Assembly: GCA_905182855.1 (NCBI GenBank)
Contig: CAJJDA010000004.1
Span: 338,993-402,992 of the forward strand
Reading direction: 5' to 3'
DNA length: 64,000 nucleotides
Source: a gamma proteobacterium HTCC2207
GTDB lineage: Bacteria > Pseudomonadota > Gammaproteobacteria > Pseudomonadales > Porticoccaceae
Shown here in pieces: positions 18,808-29,101 of this stretch (positions within the stretch are counted from its first letter, which is position 1; each line of letters starts with the position of its first letter). The notes under the pieces were generated by a model. It ran no database searches and was not told the origin of the DNA. It saw nothing but the letters and a program-made list of their open reading frames with translations. Both the position numbers and the translations under genes were made by a program.

Positions 18808-20992
18808 TTAGACCTTTCTACCGATAGGCTGGTTAGTGTGTAATTTACCCGTTGCTGCAAATAGGGCATTGGCAACAGCCGGTGCTATAACCGGCGTACC
18901 CGGCTCTCCAACGCCGCTTGGTGGTTCCGCCGACGGGATAATATGTACTTCGACTGCAGGCATATCCTTCATGCGAACGACCTGATAACGGTCAAAATTG
19001 GTCTCGATTACGGCCCCCTCTTTAATGGTGATTTCACTCATTAAGCTTGGAGACAAACCATAGGCAATACCGCCTTCCATCTGCGCTCGAATGACATCTG
19101 GATTAATCGCCATGCCGCAATCTACTGCGCACACCACCTTGTCAACGGTATACTCGCCACTGTCACCGACAGTGAGGTCGGCCACTTGCGCAACATAGGT
19201 GCCGAATGACTTGTGCAACGCAATACCCTTTATTTTTCCATCCTGCTGTCGCGTATTCCAACCCGCCTTATCAGCAACCATTTCAAGTACACCTTTGTAG
19301 CGCTCATCCTCTCCCAGATGGGCAAGACGAAACGCGAGAGGATCCTGACCAGTCGCCGCGGCTAATTGATCCATAAAGGTTTCAACGGAATGCGCTGTAT
19401 GGGTGCTACCCACGCTGCGCCACCAGAGTACGGGCACCTGAGACTCCACAGTATTCAGGTCTACTGAGAAATTGGCAATATGGTAAGGCAGTTCAGTCGC
19501 GCCCTCTACCGAGGTACTGTCGATACGCCGTTTTCGAAGAAGGCCGAAAACGCAGTCTTGCCTAATATTGATTGTCCTACAATACTATGTTGCCAGCGAT
19601 AATTTTTCCATTGCTGTCTAGGCCCGCCTTAAGCTTGTGGAAATACATCGGCCTAAAATAGCCCGACTGCGTATCGTCCTCGCGCGTCCAGACCAGCTTA
19701 ACAGGCGCATCTGACTGGTTGGCCTTAGCAATCAAGGTCGCCTCTAGCACATAGTCACTGTGGGTATTAGCTCGTCGCCCAAAGCTACCACCGACAAATA
19801 AACTGTTTATCTTGACCTTTTCCGGTGCAATCTTAAGCGCCTCAGCAACCGCGATCTGATCGCCTGTCGCTGACTGGCAGCCGTACCAGAGCTCCACATC
19901 CGCATCCCTAATCTGTACCACACAATTCATAGGTTCCATTGTGGCATGGGCCAAATAGGGATATTCATACTCCGCTTCAATTATCTGAGTGGCGGCATTA
20001 AAGCCCACTGCCAAATCGCCATGGGCATTTGCCGATACGCCGGGTTCTTTAGCCACCTCAATGTAACGACGCATTTGATCATCGGAACTATCGCTCATCG
20101 CAGCACTCTGATCCCATTCTATCTGCAGCGCATCGCGGCCTTTTTTGGCATTCCAAAACGTGTCTGCAATCACGGCGATACCTGTGGGGATTTGCAGAAC
20201 GTTGACCACCCCTTTAACGGCTTTAGCCTTGCCGTCGCTAAACGACTTGACCGTCGCACCAAAGCGAGGGGCATGTGCTACCAACGCAGTGAGCATTCCC
20301 GGAAGTTTGATATCTTGCGTGAAGATGGCACTGCCATCCGTTTTGCCCATATCTTTACGAGACAATACCTCAGCGCCTATCAATGTAAAATTTTTGGGAT
20401 CTTTCAGGCTGACATTTTCTGGTACGTCCTGAGTCGCTGCAGCTTCCGCCAAGTCACCAAAGCTGGCTGAACGGCCACTTAGATGGGTTACCACCCCTTT
20501 ACTGACACTAATCTCGCTAGGAGGTACTTGCCATTTTTTCGCCGCTGCAGAGACCAGCATATACCTTGCGCTGGCACCGGCTTCACGCATCTGGGTATAT
20601 GAGTTCGATATTGCCGTACTTCCTCCGGTGAGCTGGGCGCCAAAGGATAAGTTTGAGTAAAGCGCTTTATTTGCCGGCGCGGCCTCACACACAATTTGCG
20701 ACCAATCGGCATCCATTTCTTCAGCCACAATGGTTGCAAGCCCAGTAAAGACTCCCTGCCCAAATTCGGCATGCTTAATGATTATGGTGACGCTGTTATC
20801 GGGGCTGATGCGGACGAAGGCATTCGCAATCGTATCGGCTTGATCAGCTAAGGGAGCCTGCCTGGCCGCCTGAGCAAAGGGCAGACTCATTGCCAGAGTG
20901 AAACCTGCACCGACGGTAGCAGTCTTTTTTAGAAAGACGCGCCGAGATATGTCTGTAACGCCCAATTTGTTGATATCGCCTAGTACTTTCAT
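18808..20992 (-). pseudogene. iorB: Molybdenum hydroxylase large subunit, iorB type (two frame breaks)
   Basis: Homologue of the beta subunit of isoquinoline 1-oxidoreductase, a periplasmic xanthine-dehydrogenase-family enzyme binding molybdopterin cytosine dinucleotide. A Tat signal is visible (SRRVFLKKTATVGAGFTLAM). Segments such as GQGVFTGLATIVAEEMDADW, VGGSFGRRANTHSDYVLEAT and [20 protein letters not shown] fit the family. The frame changes twice within about 90 bases: near 19590, where the first frame stops after IIAGNIVL, and near 19510. Each needs one added base; corrected length is about 728 residues, normal. It follows iorA by three bases. The true substrate is unknown. Confidence 0.8.
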
Positions 20993-20995
20993 GAT

Positions 20996-21472
20996 CTACG
21001 CTTCCTCTTTGGTCATGGCCTGAGAGGCCTGCTTTACAGCAGCACGAATTCGCCCGTAGGTGCCGCAGCGACAAATATTGCCAGACATGGCACCATCAAT
21101 ATCATCATCGTTGGGCGCAGCATTGACGCTCAGCAAGAGCCGTGGCGGACATGATTTGACCTGACTGGCAATAGCCGCATTGCGACTACGCGATAGATCG
21201 ATCCCAGGCCGCTTTAATGGCTAAGCCTTCTGGCGTAGCTCAAGACCTTCTATCGTGGTGATTTCTTGGTCGCCAACCTGACTGATCGGGGTAACACAGG
21301 ATCGAACGGCTGCGCCATTTAGATGGACTGTGCAGGCACCACACTGCGCTATACCGCAACCATATTTAGTCCCTTTCATCTCAATTGTATCTCGAAGGAC
21401 CCAGAGCAAAGGCGTGTCGGCTTCAGCCTCTATCTTTCTGTTGACGCCATTAACCTTTAAGCTGATCTGCAT
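20996..21472 (-). pseudogene. iorA: Molybdenum hydroxylase [2Fe-2S] subunit, iorA type (two frame breaks and a stop)
   Basis: Small iron-sulfur subunit partner of iorB. The plant-type ferredoxin cluster motif KYGCGIAQCGACTVHL is intact in the first 83 residues, which end at a premature stop near 21221. The second cluster domain can be read as [13 protein letters not shown] and then [19 protein letters not shown] in other frames. Lesions: one base missing near 21228, a TAG shortly before QCGYC, and one extra base shortly after it. Corrected length is about 158 residues. The cluster of lesions suggests decay or locally poor sequence. Confidence 0.8.
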
Positions 21473-21545
21473 TTGAATACCCCTTAATTATTATTTTGAT
21501 CATACATTGAGAAGTTCGCGATCCACAACTAACGATGGACTCAGA

Positions 21546-22348
21546 CTAGCAAAAAAATGCTCTTAGCTCCTCCCCCGGATCCTCAGCTCGCATAAAGGCT
21601 TCGCCCACCAAAAATGCATGCACATTGTTTTTACGCATAGCGGACACATCATCTGGACTGTGAATACCACTTTCAGTGATCACGACTTTATCCCATCAGG
21701 AATTTTGCTCAGCAACTGGTAGGTATTGTCCAATGAGACTTCAAATGTATGCAGATTACGGTTGTTGATGCCTACCATCGGATTATCTATTTTGAGTGCA
21801 ACCTCGAGCTCCGCCGCACTGTGAACCTCAACAATAACGTCCATACCCAAGGACCGAGCCAACTGATGCAATTCAGTAAGTTTATCTTCCGCGAGCGCTG
21901 ATACAATTAATAAAATACAGTCTGCAGACATAGCTCTGGCTTCATAAATTTGATATTCGTCAATTATAAAATCTTTGCGAATTATCGGTAGGCTGGTGGC
22001 ACTGCGAGCCAGCTTCAAATATTCATCTGCTCCCTGAAAGAAATCGACATCAGTCAACACGGATAAACAAACAGCGCCACCCTGCTCATAACTTTGGGCA
22101 ATGGCCGCAGGATCAAAATTTTCCCGAATGACACCTTTACTCGGTGAAGCTTTTTTAATTTCAGCAATAACCGCAGGTTGGCCTGTCGCGATTTTAGCGA
22201 CGATGGCTGAGTAAAACCCGCGAGGCGGCGAAGCCAGTACTATCTTTTCTTGCAGCCTTGACAGGGGTGTCAGCAATCTTCTTTCGGCAACTTCGTCGCG
22301 TTTCCGGTCAAGAATTTTTTTAAGTATTGTCGGCGTGTCTGCACTCAT
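21546..22348 (-). CDS. trpC: Indole-3-glycerol phosphate synthase (frame break near C-terminus)
   Basis: TrpC closes the indole ring in tryptophan synthesis. The TIM-barrel motifs are present: [20 protein letters not shown] with the catalytic Lys, the [19 protein letters not shown] segment and [15 protein letters not shown]. The frame is lost at about 21682 after KIPDGIK; reading on in the next frame gives [19 protein letters not shown] and [20 protein letters not shown], the expected end. Adding one base restores 267 residues. The reading stops at TAG 21546-21548. It is the last gene of trpE-G-D-C, 20 bases after trpD. Confidence 0.92.
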
Positions 22349-22368
22349 CTTTGTATCTCTTAAATTAT

Positions 22369-23421
22369 TTATGCGTCCTGTTGAACCTGCGTAAAGGTCG
22401 CAAGATCGTTTATTTTAGCCCGGGCTAAGCCAGCGCCTATGGCGTCCTGCGCTAGCGCTACGCCTTCATTGATGTCCCCAGCACAACCCGCAACATAAAG
22501 CGCAGCGCCAGCGTTAAGGGCAATAAGGTCGGCGGCTTTTGCAGCATGAGGCCCCGCGCGCTTACCCAAGGCATCAACAATTAGAGCCAGTGATTGCTCA
22601 GCATTATTAACATCTAGACCTACGAGACTTTGACGTTGGACTGAAAACTGTTCAGGCGTAATGGTGTATTCGGTCACTGCGCCATTTTTATATTCTGCAA
22701 CGTGCGTGTCTGCGGCAATACTAATTTCGTCGAGCCCATCGGCGGAATGGACAATCATTATATGCTCTGCTCCCAAACGTCCAAGCACTTCGGCCATGGG
22801 CTTGCATAGCGCTTTTTCATAGACTCCGATCAACTGACGCCTGACGCCTGCCGGATTAGTCATAGGGCCAAGTATATTAAAAATTGTACGCAAGCCAAGC
22901 TCACGCCTTGGGCCAATCGCATATTTCATAGCGCTATGATGAGCGGGCGCAAACATAAAACCAACACCGAGTTCTTGAACGCAGAGTGCTACTTGCTCGG
23001 GACTCAAGGCTAAATTAACGCCGGCAGCTTCCAATAGATCGGCTGCGCCGCTATTGCTGCTGACGGAGCGGTTGCCATGTTTAGCAACTCGCCCGCCAGC
23101 GGCTGCAACAACAAATGTCGAAGCGGTGGAGACATTGAATAGGTTGGACTCATCGCCACCAGTACCAACGATATCGACCAGATACTGACCCGATATCTGC
23201 ACTCCCGTCACTAGTTCACGCATAACTTCTACGGCACCTGCGATCTCTTCGATGCTTTCGCCTTTTACGCGCAGTGCAATTAAAAAACCACCAATCTGGG
23301 CATCTGTAGCACTGCCGCTCATGATCTGCCGCATCACGTCACGCATCTCGACGGCGCTGAGGTTTTGGCCGTTAACTACTATCGCTAGCGCCTGCTGAAT
23401 GTCCACCACTTTTACCCTCAA
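22369..23421 (-). CDS. trpD: Anthranilate phosphoribosyltransferase
   Basis: A 350-residue enzyme that joins anthranilate to PRPP. The PRPP loop [19 protein letters not shown] and the anthranilate channel segment [19 protein letters not shown] are intact, as is [17 protein letters not shown]. It begins at the base next to the trpG stop, indicating tight coupling. Membership of the trp unit is clear from order and spacing. Confidence 0.97.
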   Translation of the reverse strand: MRVKVVDIQQALAIVVNGQNLSAVEMRDVMRQIMSGSATDAQIGGFLIALRVKGESIEEIAGAVEVMRELVTGVQISGQYLVDIVGTGGDESNLFNVSTASTFVVAAAGGRVAKHGNRSVSSNSGAADLLEAAGVNLALSPEQVALCVQELGVGFMFAPAHHSAMKYAIGPRRELGLRTIFNILGPMTNPAGVRRQLIGVYEKALCKPMAEVLGRLGAEHIMIVHSADGLDEISIAADTHVAEYKNGAVTEYTITPEQFSVQRQSLVGLDVNNAEQSLALIVDALGKRAGPHAAKAADLIALNAGAALYVAGCAGDINEGVALAQDAIGAGLARAKINDLATFTQVQQDA

Positions 23422-24000
23422 TTAGCTGTTCAAAAAATTACTTAGCAAGTCGTGCCCGTGTTGAGTCAGTATCGACTCCGGATGAAACTGCACCCCCTCG
23501 ACACTCATATCTTTATGCCTGACACCCATTATTTCATCCAAGCTACCATCTACATTCTCAGTCCATGCAGTCATGTCTAAACATTCAGGGAGCGTTGTCT
23601 GCTCAATCACTAATGAGTGATAACGTGTGGCTTGAAATGGATTGCTAAGACCTTTAAAAACGCCGCGATCACTGTGATGCATCATGGATGTTTTACCATG
23701 CATCACCTGTTTGGCGCGAACAATCTGACCACCAAATGCTTGACCGATACTTTGATGACCTAGGCAAATACCGAGGATAGGAATCTTTCCGGCGAAGGTT
23801 GTTATAGTGTCGACGGAGACTCCGGCTTCATTCGGCGTGCAGGGGCCCGGAGAAATAACTATCTTTTCTGGCGACAATCTTTCGATATCAGCAAGTGTTA
23901 GTTCGTCATTACGGTACACTTTTACATCGACTTTTAACTCGGCTAAATACTGCACGATGTTGTAAGTAAATGAGTCGTAGTTGTCGATCATTAAAATCAT
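23422..24000 (-). CDS. trpG: Anthranilate synthase component II (glutamine amidotransferase)
   Basis: A 192-residue class I glutamine amidotransferase that feeds ammonia to TrpE. The nucleophilic cysteine lies in [17 protein letters not shown] and the catalytic His-Glu in [11 protein letters not shown]. The N-terminal [20 protein letters not shown] is typical. Its ATG overlaps the trpE stop (ATGA), so the two subunits are co-translated. A similar domain can also serve folate synthesis as PabA; the trp context favours, but does not restrict it to, tryptophan. Confidence 0.97.
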   Translation of the reverse strand: MILMIDNYDSFTYNIVQYLAELKVDVKVYRNDELTLADIERLSPEKIVISPGPCTPNEAGVSVDTITTFAGKIPILGICLGHQSIGQAFGGQIVRAKQVMHGKTSMMHHSDRGVFKGLSNPFQATRYHSLVIEQTTLPECLDMTAWTENVDGSLDEIMGVRHKDMSVEGVQFHPESILTQHGHDLLSNFLNS

Positions 24001-25487
24001 GTGGACTCTCCTTTAGTGGCTTCGCACACCATTGCTGCAGCACGCATTAATGCGCGCGCCTTATTCATTGTCTCTTCCCATTCCAGTTCGGGAACGGAAT
24101 CAGCAACAACGCCACCTCCAGACTGCACATGCAGCATGCCATCCTTAATCACTGCAGTGCGGATGGCAATGGCGGTGTCCATATTTCCGTTCCAGCCAAT
24201 GTAGCCCACTGCGCCACCGTAGATACCACGCTTCACAGGTTCCAATTCATCAATAATTTCCATAGCGCGAATCTTGGGTGCGCCACTTAAAGTGCCCGCC
24301 GGCAGAGTCGCTTGTAGCACCTCTAAAGCGCCCATACCCTCAGTGACTTCGCCGACCACATTGGAGGTAATATGCATAACATGGGAATAGCGCTCAACTA
24401 CCATTTTTTCAGTCACCTTAACGGTGCCGGGTTTACAGATACGGCCAACGTCATTGCGCCCTAAATCGATCAGCATAAGATGCTCGGCGAGTTCTTTCGG
24501 GTCCGCCAACATTTCCTTTTCCAGCAGTAGATCGTCGTCGGCCGTTTCGCCTCGACGGCGAGTACCGGCTATGGGTCGCACAGTGACTTCTCCATCTTCT
24601 AGGCGCGCTAATACCTCAGGCGATGACCCAACGATATGGAAATCACCCAGATTTAGCAGGTACATGTAGGGTGATGGATTGAGCCGTCGCAGAGCTCTGT
24701 AAAGATTGACAGGCTCCGCGTGAAAGGGCGCGGAAAATCGCTGTGATGGCACAACCTGCATCACATCACCCGCCAAAGTATATTCTTTGACTTTCTCTAC
24801 GGCACGCTTGTAATTGTCTTTACTGAAACTACTGACAAAGTCTTTCTCTGAAATCCCATTGCCCTGACTATTCATAGGCGGCAGCGCCGGCGTCGATTGC
24901 GCTAATTTGCTCTCTAATTCATCGAGCCTAGCTTCTGCCTTTTGCAGCGCCCCCGTGTCTTTAGCATCCACATGCACCACCAGCATAATCGTGCCAGAAA
25001 GATTATCGAAGATGGCCACCTCATCGGAGGCCATCAAAAAGATATCTGGCGTGCCCAACTCGTCCTCAGGTGCGCTGTTGGCCAGTCGCGATTCAACATA
25101 CCGCACCGTGTCATAGCCAAAGTAACCCACCAGGCCGCCGGTAAAGCGAGGCAGATCAGGCAGATCAGGCATGCTAAATAGCTGCCGAAAGCTTTCAACC
25201 TCGCCTAAGGGATCGACGGTTTTGCGATTAACCATGGGCTTGCCGTCGCGAACAATTTCTAGTCGGTTGCCATAGACTTTAAGTACCGTAGAGGTCTGCA
25301 GACCAATGAGCGAGTAACGGCCCCATTTCTCACCGCCCTGCACGGATTCAAACAGATAAGAGTTGGGTCCGAATGCGAGCTTTAGATAGACGCTGAGAGG
25401 GGTTTCCAGGTCGGCCAGTACCTCTCGAGTCACGGGGATTCGATTAAAATTTTGGCTTGCCAGTTGGGCAAATTTTTCCGGAGTCAT
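23997..25487 (-). CDS. trpE: Anthranilate synthase component I
   Basis: A 496-residue chorismate-using enzyme. The feedback-inhibition element near the N-terminus is visible as [16 protein letters not shown] (the LxES motif of Trp-sensitive enzymes), so tryptophan inhibition is expected. Catalytic-domain motifs include [45 protein letters not shown] and [20 protein letters not shown]. It is first in the trpE-G-D-C unit and is preceded by a probable leader peptide with Trp codons. Confidence 0.97.
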   Translation of the reverse strand: MTPEKFAQLASQNFNRIPVTREVLADLETPLSVYLKLAFGPNSYLFESVQGGEKWGRYSLIGLQTSTVLKVYGNRLEIVRDGKPMVNRKTVDPLGEVESFRQLFSMPDLPDLPRFTGGLVGYFGYDTVRYVESRLANSAPEDELGTPDIFLMASDEVAIFDNLSGTIMLVVHVDAKDTGALQKAEARLDELESKLAQSTPALPPMNSQGNGISEKDFVSSFSKDNYKRAVEKVKEYTLAGDVMQVVPSQRFSAPFHAEPVNLYRALRRLNPSPYMYLLNLGDFHIVGSSPEVLARLEDGEVTVRPIAGTRRRGETADDDLLLEKEMLADPKELAEHLMLIDLGRNDVGRICKPGTVKVTEKMVVERYSHVMHITSNVVGEVTEGMGALEVLQATLPAGTLSGAPKIRAMEIIDELEPVKRGIYGGAVGYIGWNGNMDTAIAIRTAVIKDGMLHVQSGGGVVADSVPELEWEETMNKARALMRAAAMVCEATKGEST

Positions 25488-25548
25488 ACCAGTTTCCTTG
25501 TTCGATAGCAGCTTGATTCGTAGGGGCTTTCACGACACCTAGGTCGCT

Positions 25549-25611
25549 CTAGTTGTGCCATCGCCAACAATGGCGCCTGAAATCAAAGTCTATTGAACTG
25601 ATACTCTGCAA
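25549..25611 (-). CDS. trpL: Probable trp leader peptide (20 residues, two Trp codons)
   Basis: A TTG start six bases after a perfect AGGAGG opens a 20-codon frame that ends HCWRWHN and a TAG. Two Trp codons separated by one Arg codon near the stop are the hallmark of trp attenuation leaders; Trp is otherwise rare. It lies 61 bases before trpE and about 20 bases after the expected transcript start. In Pseudomonas putida the trp genes are known to be controlled by attenuation. I see no intrinsic terminator with a U-run between leader and trpE, so the read-out could be Rho-dependent or translational. Confidence 0.6.
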   Translation of the reverse strand: MQSISSIDFDFRRHCWRWHN

Positions 25612-25636
25612 AACCCACCTCCTGTAACGGTCCGTT

Positions 25637-25642
25637 ATTGTA
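25637..25642 (-). promoter_or_regulatory. Candidate -10 element of the trp operon
   Basis: TACAAT on the minus strand, 26 bases before the leader TTG. No good -35 at 17-18 bases; TTGACT abuts the hexamer rather than being spaced from it. Confidence 0.35.
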
Positions 25643-25686
25643 GTCAATAACCGACCCACACGACACCTTTCGCGTGCCAATAAAAC

Positions 25687-26358
25687 TTACCCTACGTTGG
25701 CCAGCTCTGATCTGAGTTTACTGATCACGGCAGCATAGTCTGGCTGACTAAAAATCGCTGAGCCAGCAACAAAGGTATCCGCGCCTGCCGCCGCGATTTC
25801 ACCAATATTGTTAATCCCTACCCCGCCATCAACCTCTAGCCTGATATCATAGCCACTGGCATCGATCAGCGCGCGTGCTTCGCGCAGCTTATCCAGTGTC
25901 GCCGGTATAAACTTCTGCCCTCCAAATCCGGGGTTGACGGACATCAGCAGCAGCATATCTAGCTTATCCATCACCCAGCGCAGTGTTTCTAGGCTGGTGC
26001 CCGGATTTAGGACTAACCCAGCCTTACAACCGAGGTCTCGGACCAGCTGCAAGGAGCGGTCGATATGATTTGATGCTTCTGGATGGAACGTGATGTAGGT
26101 TGCACCGACATCTGCGAACATACGAATAAGATCGTCTACCGGCTGCACCATTAGGTGCACGTCGATGGGCGCCGTGACACCGTGGTCTCTGAGGGCCTTA
26201 CATACCATAGGCCCAATAGTGAGGTTGGGGACATAATGATTATCCATTACATCGAAGTGCACGATGTCGGCACCGGCCTCGAGGACATTATCAACTTCCT
26301 CGCCAAGTCGGGCGAAATCAGCGGCAAGAATCGATGGAGCAATCAGAAAATCAGTCAT
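25687..26358 (-). CDS. rpe: Ribulose-phosphate 3-epimerase
   Basis: A 223-residue TIM-barrel enzyme interconverting ribulose-5-phosphate and xylulose-5-phosphate. Metal and catalytic residues are visible in [44 protein letters not shown] and [16 protein letters not shown] precedes the ATG. In Pseudomonas rpe-gph-trpE form one block; here gph is absent and rpe directly precedes the trp leader. Confidence 0.97.
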   Translation of the reverse strand: MTDFLIAPSILAADFARLGEEVDNVLEAGADIVHFDVMDNHYVPNLTIGPMVCKALRDHGVTAPIDVHLMVQPVDDLIRMFADVGATYITFHPEASNHIDRSLQLVRDLGCKAGLVLNPGTSLETLRWVMDKLDMLLLMSVNPGFGGQKFIPATLDKLREARALIDASGYDIRLEVDGGVGINNIGEIAAAGADTFVAGSAIFSQPDYAAVISKLRSELANVG

Positions 26359-26455
26359 AAAACACCCTTTATTAATTCACTGGCAATGATGCGGGAGATC
26401 GATTGTAGGTGCAAATTATTTCCCACTTTGACCAAGTAGGCTTTACCTTTGGGCG

Positions 26456-26484
26456 AAAAAAAAGGCCACTGTGGAAAGTGGCCT
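26456..26484 (-). terminator. Intrinsic terminator after the EF-hand gene
   Basis: Read on the minus strand, AGGCCACT and AGTGGCCT form an eight-base stem followed by eight T residues. It lies 27 bases after the EF-hand stop and separates that gene from rpe. Confidence 0.9.
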
Positions 26485-26510
26485 CTTACGTCGCGAAGAC
26501 TGACTTGGCA

Positions 26511-26825
26511 CTATTCGCCAGACACAGCAGACTTGGATTTTTCGTGTCTGACTTTTCGAGCAGTTTTGGCTTCTTCCCGACTGACGGCACCATCGCCATT
26601 GGCATCCATTGCCATAAATCTTGCGCGCCGGATATCAGCCATCTCCACCATTGCAGCCTCATGCTCAGCCGTGGAAATACTGCCGTTCTTGTCGAGATCC
26701 GCCTGCTCAAATAAGCCACTGATTTTATGGCCGCCTCCATGCTTGCCCTCAGCAACCTTATGATGACCAGCAACGGCTGCAGTTGATATCGCTGTCAATA
26801 TTGCAAAAATAATCACATTTTTCAT
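26511..26825 (-). CDS. Secreted EF-hand calcium-binding protein
   Basis: A 104-residue exported protein. The signal peptide MKNVIIFAILTAISTAAVAG ends in an AxA-like site and is followed by a His/Gly-rich linker. Two EF-hand loops follow: DLDKNGSISTAE and DANGDGAVSREE, each with Asp/Asn/Ser ligands and a final Glu, so calcium binding in the periplasm is likely. The tail is basic. I chose ATG 26825, which has a GAGTGAG site and gives the signal peptide. Role unknown; a separate terminator isolates it from rpe. Confidence 0.85.
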   Translation of the reverse strand: MKNVIIFAILTAISTAAVAGHHKVAEGKHGGGHKISGLFEQADLDKNGSISTAEHEAAMVEMADIRRARFMAMDANGDGAVSREEAKTARKVRHEKSKSAVSGE

Positions 26826-26889
26826 AATCTCACTCTCATTGTTTGATTTAAGCCTTAAAACGTCAGTGCTGGCATTACGTTGACGCAGT

Positions 26890-28510
26890 TTAATAAGAGT
26901 AATCTGTATACTGATCTCGCAAATCCTTTTTACTGATTTTTCCTGTCGCGGTGTGCGGAATCTCAGATACAAAGACACAGTCGCCGGGAATCCACCATTT
27001 GGCGATCTTACCCTCCAAAAAGGCCAAGATCGCATCTTTATCTGGCGTTATGCCCTCGACAGGAATCACAATTAACAACGGTCGTTCGGTCCATTTAGGA
27101 TCCGCGACGCCAATAACGGCGGCCTCCTGCACGTCTGGGTGACCCATGGCAGCATTTTCTACGTCAATAGAGCTTATCCACTCACCCCCAGATTTAATGA
27201 CGTCTTTCACTCGGTCGGTGATAGTGACATAGCCATATTCATCAATGGCAGCCATGTCGCCTGTATCAAACCAGCCGTCTGCATCGAGCGTCGACGATTC
27301 TTCGGCACGATAGTAGCTGCTAATAACCCAAGGACCCTTAACCAGCAGTAGGCCAGAAGCCACACCATCCCAGGGCAATTCATGATGGTCTGCATCGACA
27401 ATCTTCATCTCGACGCCAAATACTATGCGGCCAGCGCGGACAATGTGAGCATCCTGCTCCGCTTGAGTAGCCGTGCGCATCCACTCCATGGGTCGATTGT
27501 AGGAACCCAGGGGGCTCATTTCAGTCATGCCCCAACCCATGTGCACACTGACGCCATGCTTTTGCATTTCTTGGATCAGCGATAACGGGCATGCGGATCC
27601 ACCGCAAACAACCGATTTCAGAGTTTCTATGGTTTTTCCTGTGGTGTTGAGATAGCCGACCAATGCCAGCCACACGGTAGGGACCCCAAGGGAATAGTTG
27701 ACCTTTTCGACATTGATTAAATGGGTTAATGTCTCGCCATCGGCCATCTTGGGGCCGGGAAATACGAGCTTGGCGCCGGTCATTGGGGCGTTATAGGCGG
27801 TGCCCCAAGCGTTAACATGGAACATTGGCACAATAGGCATAACAACGTCACTGGCAGACAGGTTCATTACATCCGGTATCGATCCAACGATAGAATGTAG
27901 CACCGTACTGCGGTGACTGTAGAGGACGCCTTTTGGCTTACCCGTCGTGCCGGAGGTGTAGCATAGAGAGCTGGCGGTCTGCTTCACTAAGATCTGGCCA
28001 TTCAAAGGTATCAGCCTGATCGCCAATAAATGTTTCATAGCAGTGGCAGTTATTTAGACTGGTAGCGGGCATATGGGCCGTATCAGTCATCACGACATAA
28101 CCGCGCACCGTGGGCAGTTGATCTTTCAGCGCCTCCAAAAGAGGCACAAACATTGGATCGGTAAATACCCATTGATCTGCAGCATGGTTGATAATGAAAT
28201 CGATCTGCTCCGGGAAGAGGCGAGGATTTATAGTGTGGCAGACCTGTCCCGAGCAAGAGATGGCGTAATAGAGTTCAAAATGGCGATAATCATTCCACGC
28301 TAAGGTAGCAATGCGGTCGCCCATTTCGAAGCCTACGTTTTGCAGCGCATTGGCCAGTTTACGGACGCGGCGGAACGCATCGCCGTAGGTATACTTGTGA
28401 TGCGGATTATCGCCGGTGACCGAAACAATTTCGCTTTTACTATTAATCCTGTCTGCATGCCGCATTATTGACGTAATAGTCAGCTGCGAGTCCATCATTA
28501 AACCGTTCAT
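26890..28510 (-). CDS. Medium/long-chain acyl-CoA ligase, AlkK-like (frame break)
   Basis: An AMP-forming ligase that activates a fatty or other carboxylic acid with CoA. The AMP-binding signature SLCYTSGTTGKPKGVLYSH, the GWGMTEMSP segment and the C-terminal WFDTGDMAAIDEYGYVTITD and SGGEWISSIDVENA motifs are present. The N-terminal 190 residues and the rest lie in adjacent frames; one extra base near 27970 (GACCGCC) interrupts EAD|ASSLCYTSG. Corrected length is 539 residues, normal. I chose the ATG at 28510, with GGGGTG seven bases upstream, over a GTG nine bases earlier. Confidence 0.9.
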
Positions 28511-28609
28511 ACTTATCACCCCAGAGTGTCTTTTTTTCTTTTAATCAAGCAGGCTAACATCACCTGCTATAAAATTAAATCAAAAATCGACGGGGCGAGA
28601 GCGACGATG

Positions 28610-29101
28610 CTAGTAGTAGCGAGCGATCTGTTTGAGATAAGTTTCTATTTCGGTAAAATTTGGTAATAGAAATTTTTTGCCCTGTAACTGCAGGTCTATT
28701 TTGATGCACTTACCGTTATCATTTGAATCTTGCGTGGTCATTTCACAGTCAGCCTCAACACTCAGTATATAAGGAAAGCCTCGCGTCATTATCGCGTAGT
28801 AATGGTGGCTGTGACCCTCGGCAAAACTTTTCATCACTAGCACTCTGGTGCGGGAACCAAAATCAGAGGCATTGTGGCCATCCTGCAGGGCTCGAAAATC
28901 AATTAGCGGTATCGAAAGATAGCGCCAGGCAATCCAGCCCCTGACCCATTCGGGTAACCTATCGCTTTTTTCTATCCCTTGATTGAGGGTGATTTCTGCC
29001 ACAGCAGGCATGGGCACGAGTAACTTTGCTCTGCCAATATCGACCGACAGGAAGTTAATTTTCTCTATTGCGGGTTGTTGATCCAAAAATAATAAACTCA
29101 T
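28610..29101 (-). CDS. CheW-domain protein, ChpC-like
   Basis: A 163-residue protein with the CheW fold pattern: KLLVPMPAVAEITL near the N-terminus, PEWVRGWIAWRYLSIPLIDF in the middle, and a beta-rich C-terminus. CheW proteins couple chemoreceptors to the CheA kinase; ChpC-type variants belong to the type IV pilus Chp system of Pseudomonas. No receptor, CheA or other CheW gene is in the window. Its position close to gshB recalls the Pseudomonas locus, where pil/chp genes adjoin gshB, and pilT lies 3 kb away. Confidence 0.75.
   Translation of the reverse strand: MSLLFLDQQPAIEKINFLSVDIGRAKLLVPMPAVAEITLNQGIEKSDRLPEWVRGWIAWRYLSIPLIDFRALQDGHNASDFGSRTRVLVMKSFAEGHSHHYYAIMTRGFPYILSVEADCEMTTQDSNDNGKCIKIDLQLQGKKFLLPNFTEIETYLKQIARYY

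Larger units (their letters stand above)
25531..25668 (-). repeat. Ten-base direct repeat flanking the trp leader peptide
   Basis: CACGACACCT (AGGTGTCGTG on the transcribed strand) occurs at 25531-25540, just after the leader stop, and at 25659-25668, just upstream of the candidate promoter. Two copies bracketing a 63-base leader gene suggest a protein site or RNA element; function is not known. Confidence 0.4.
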
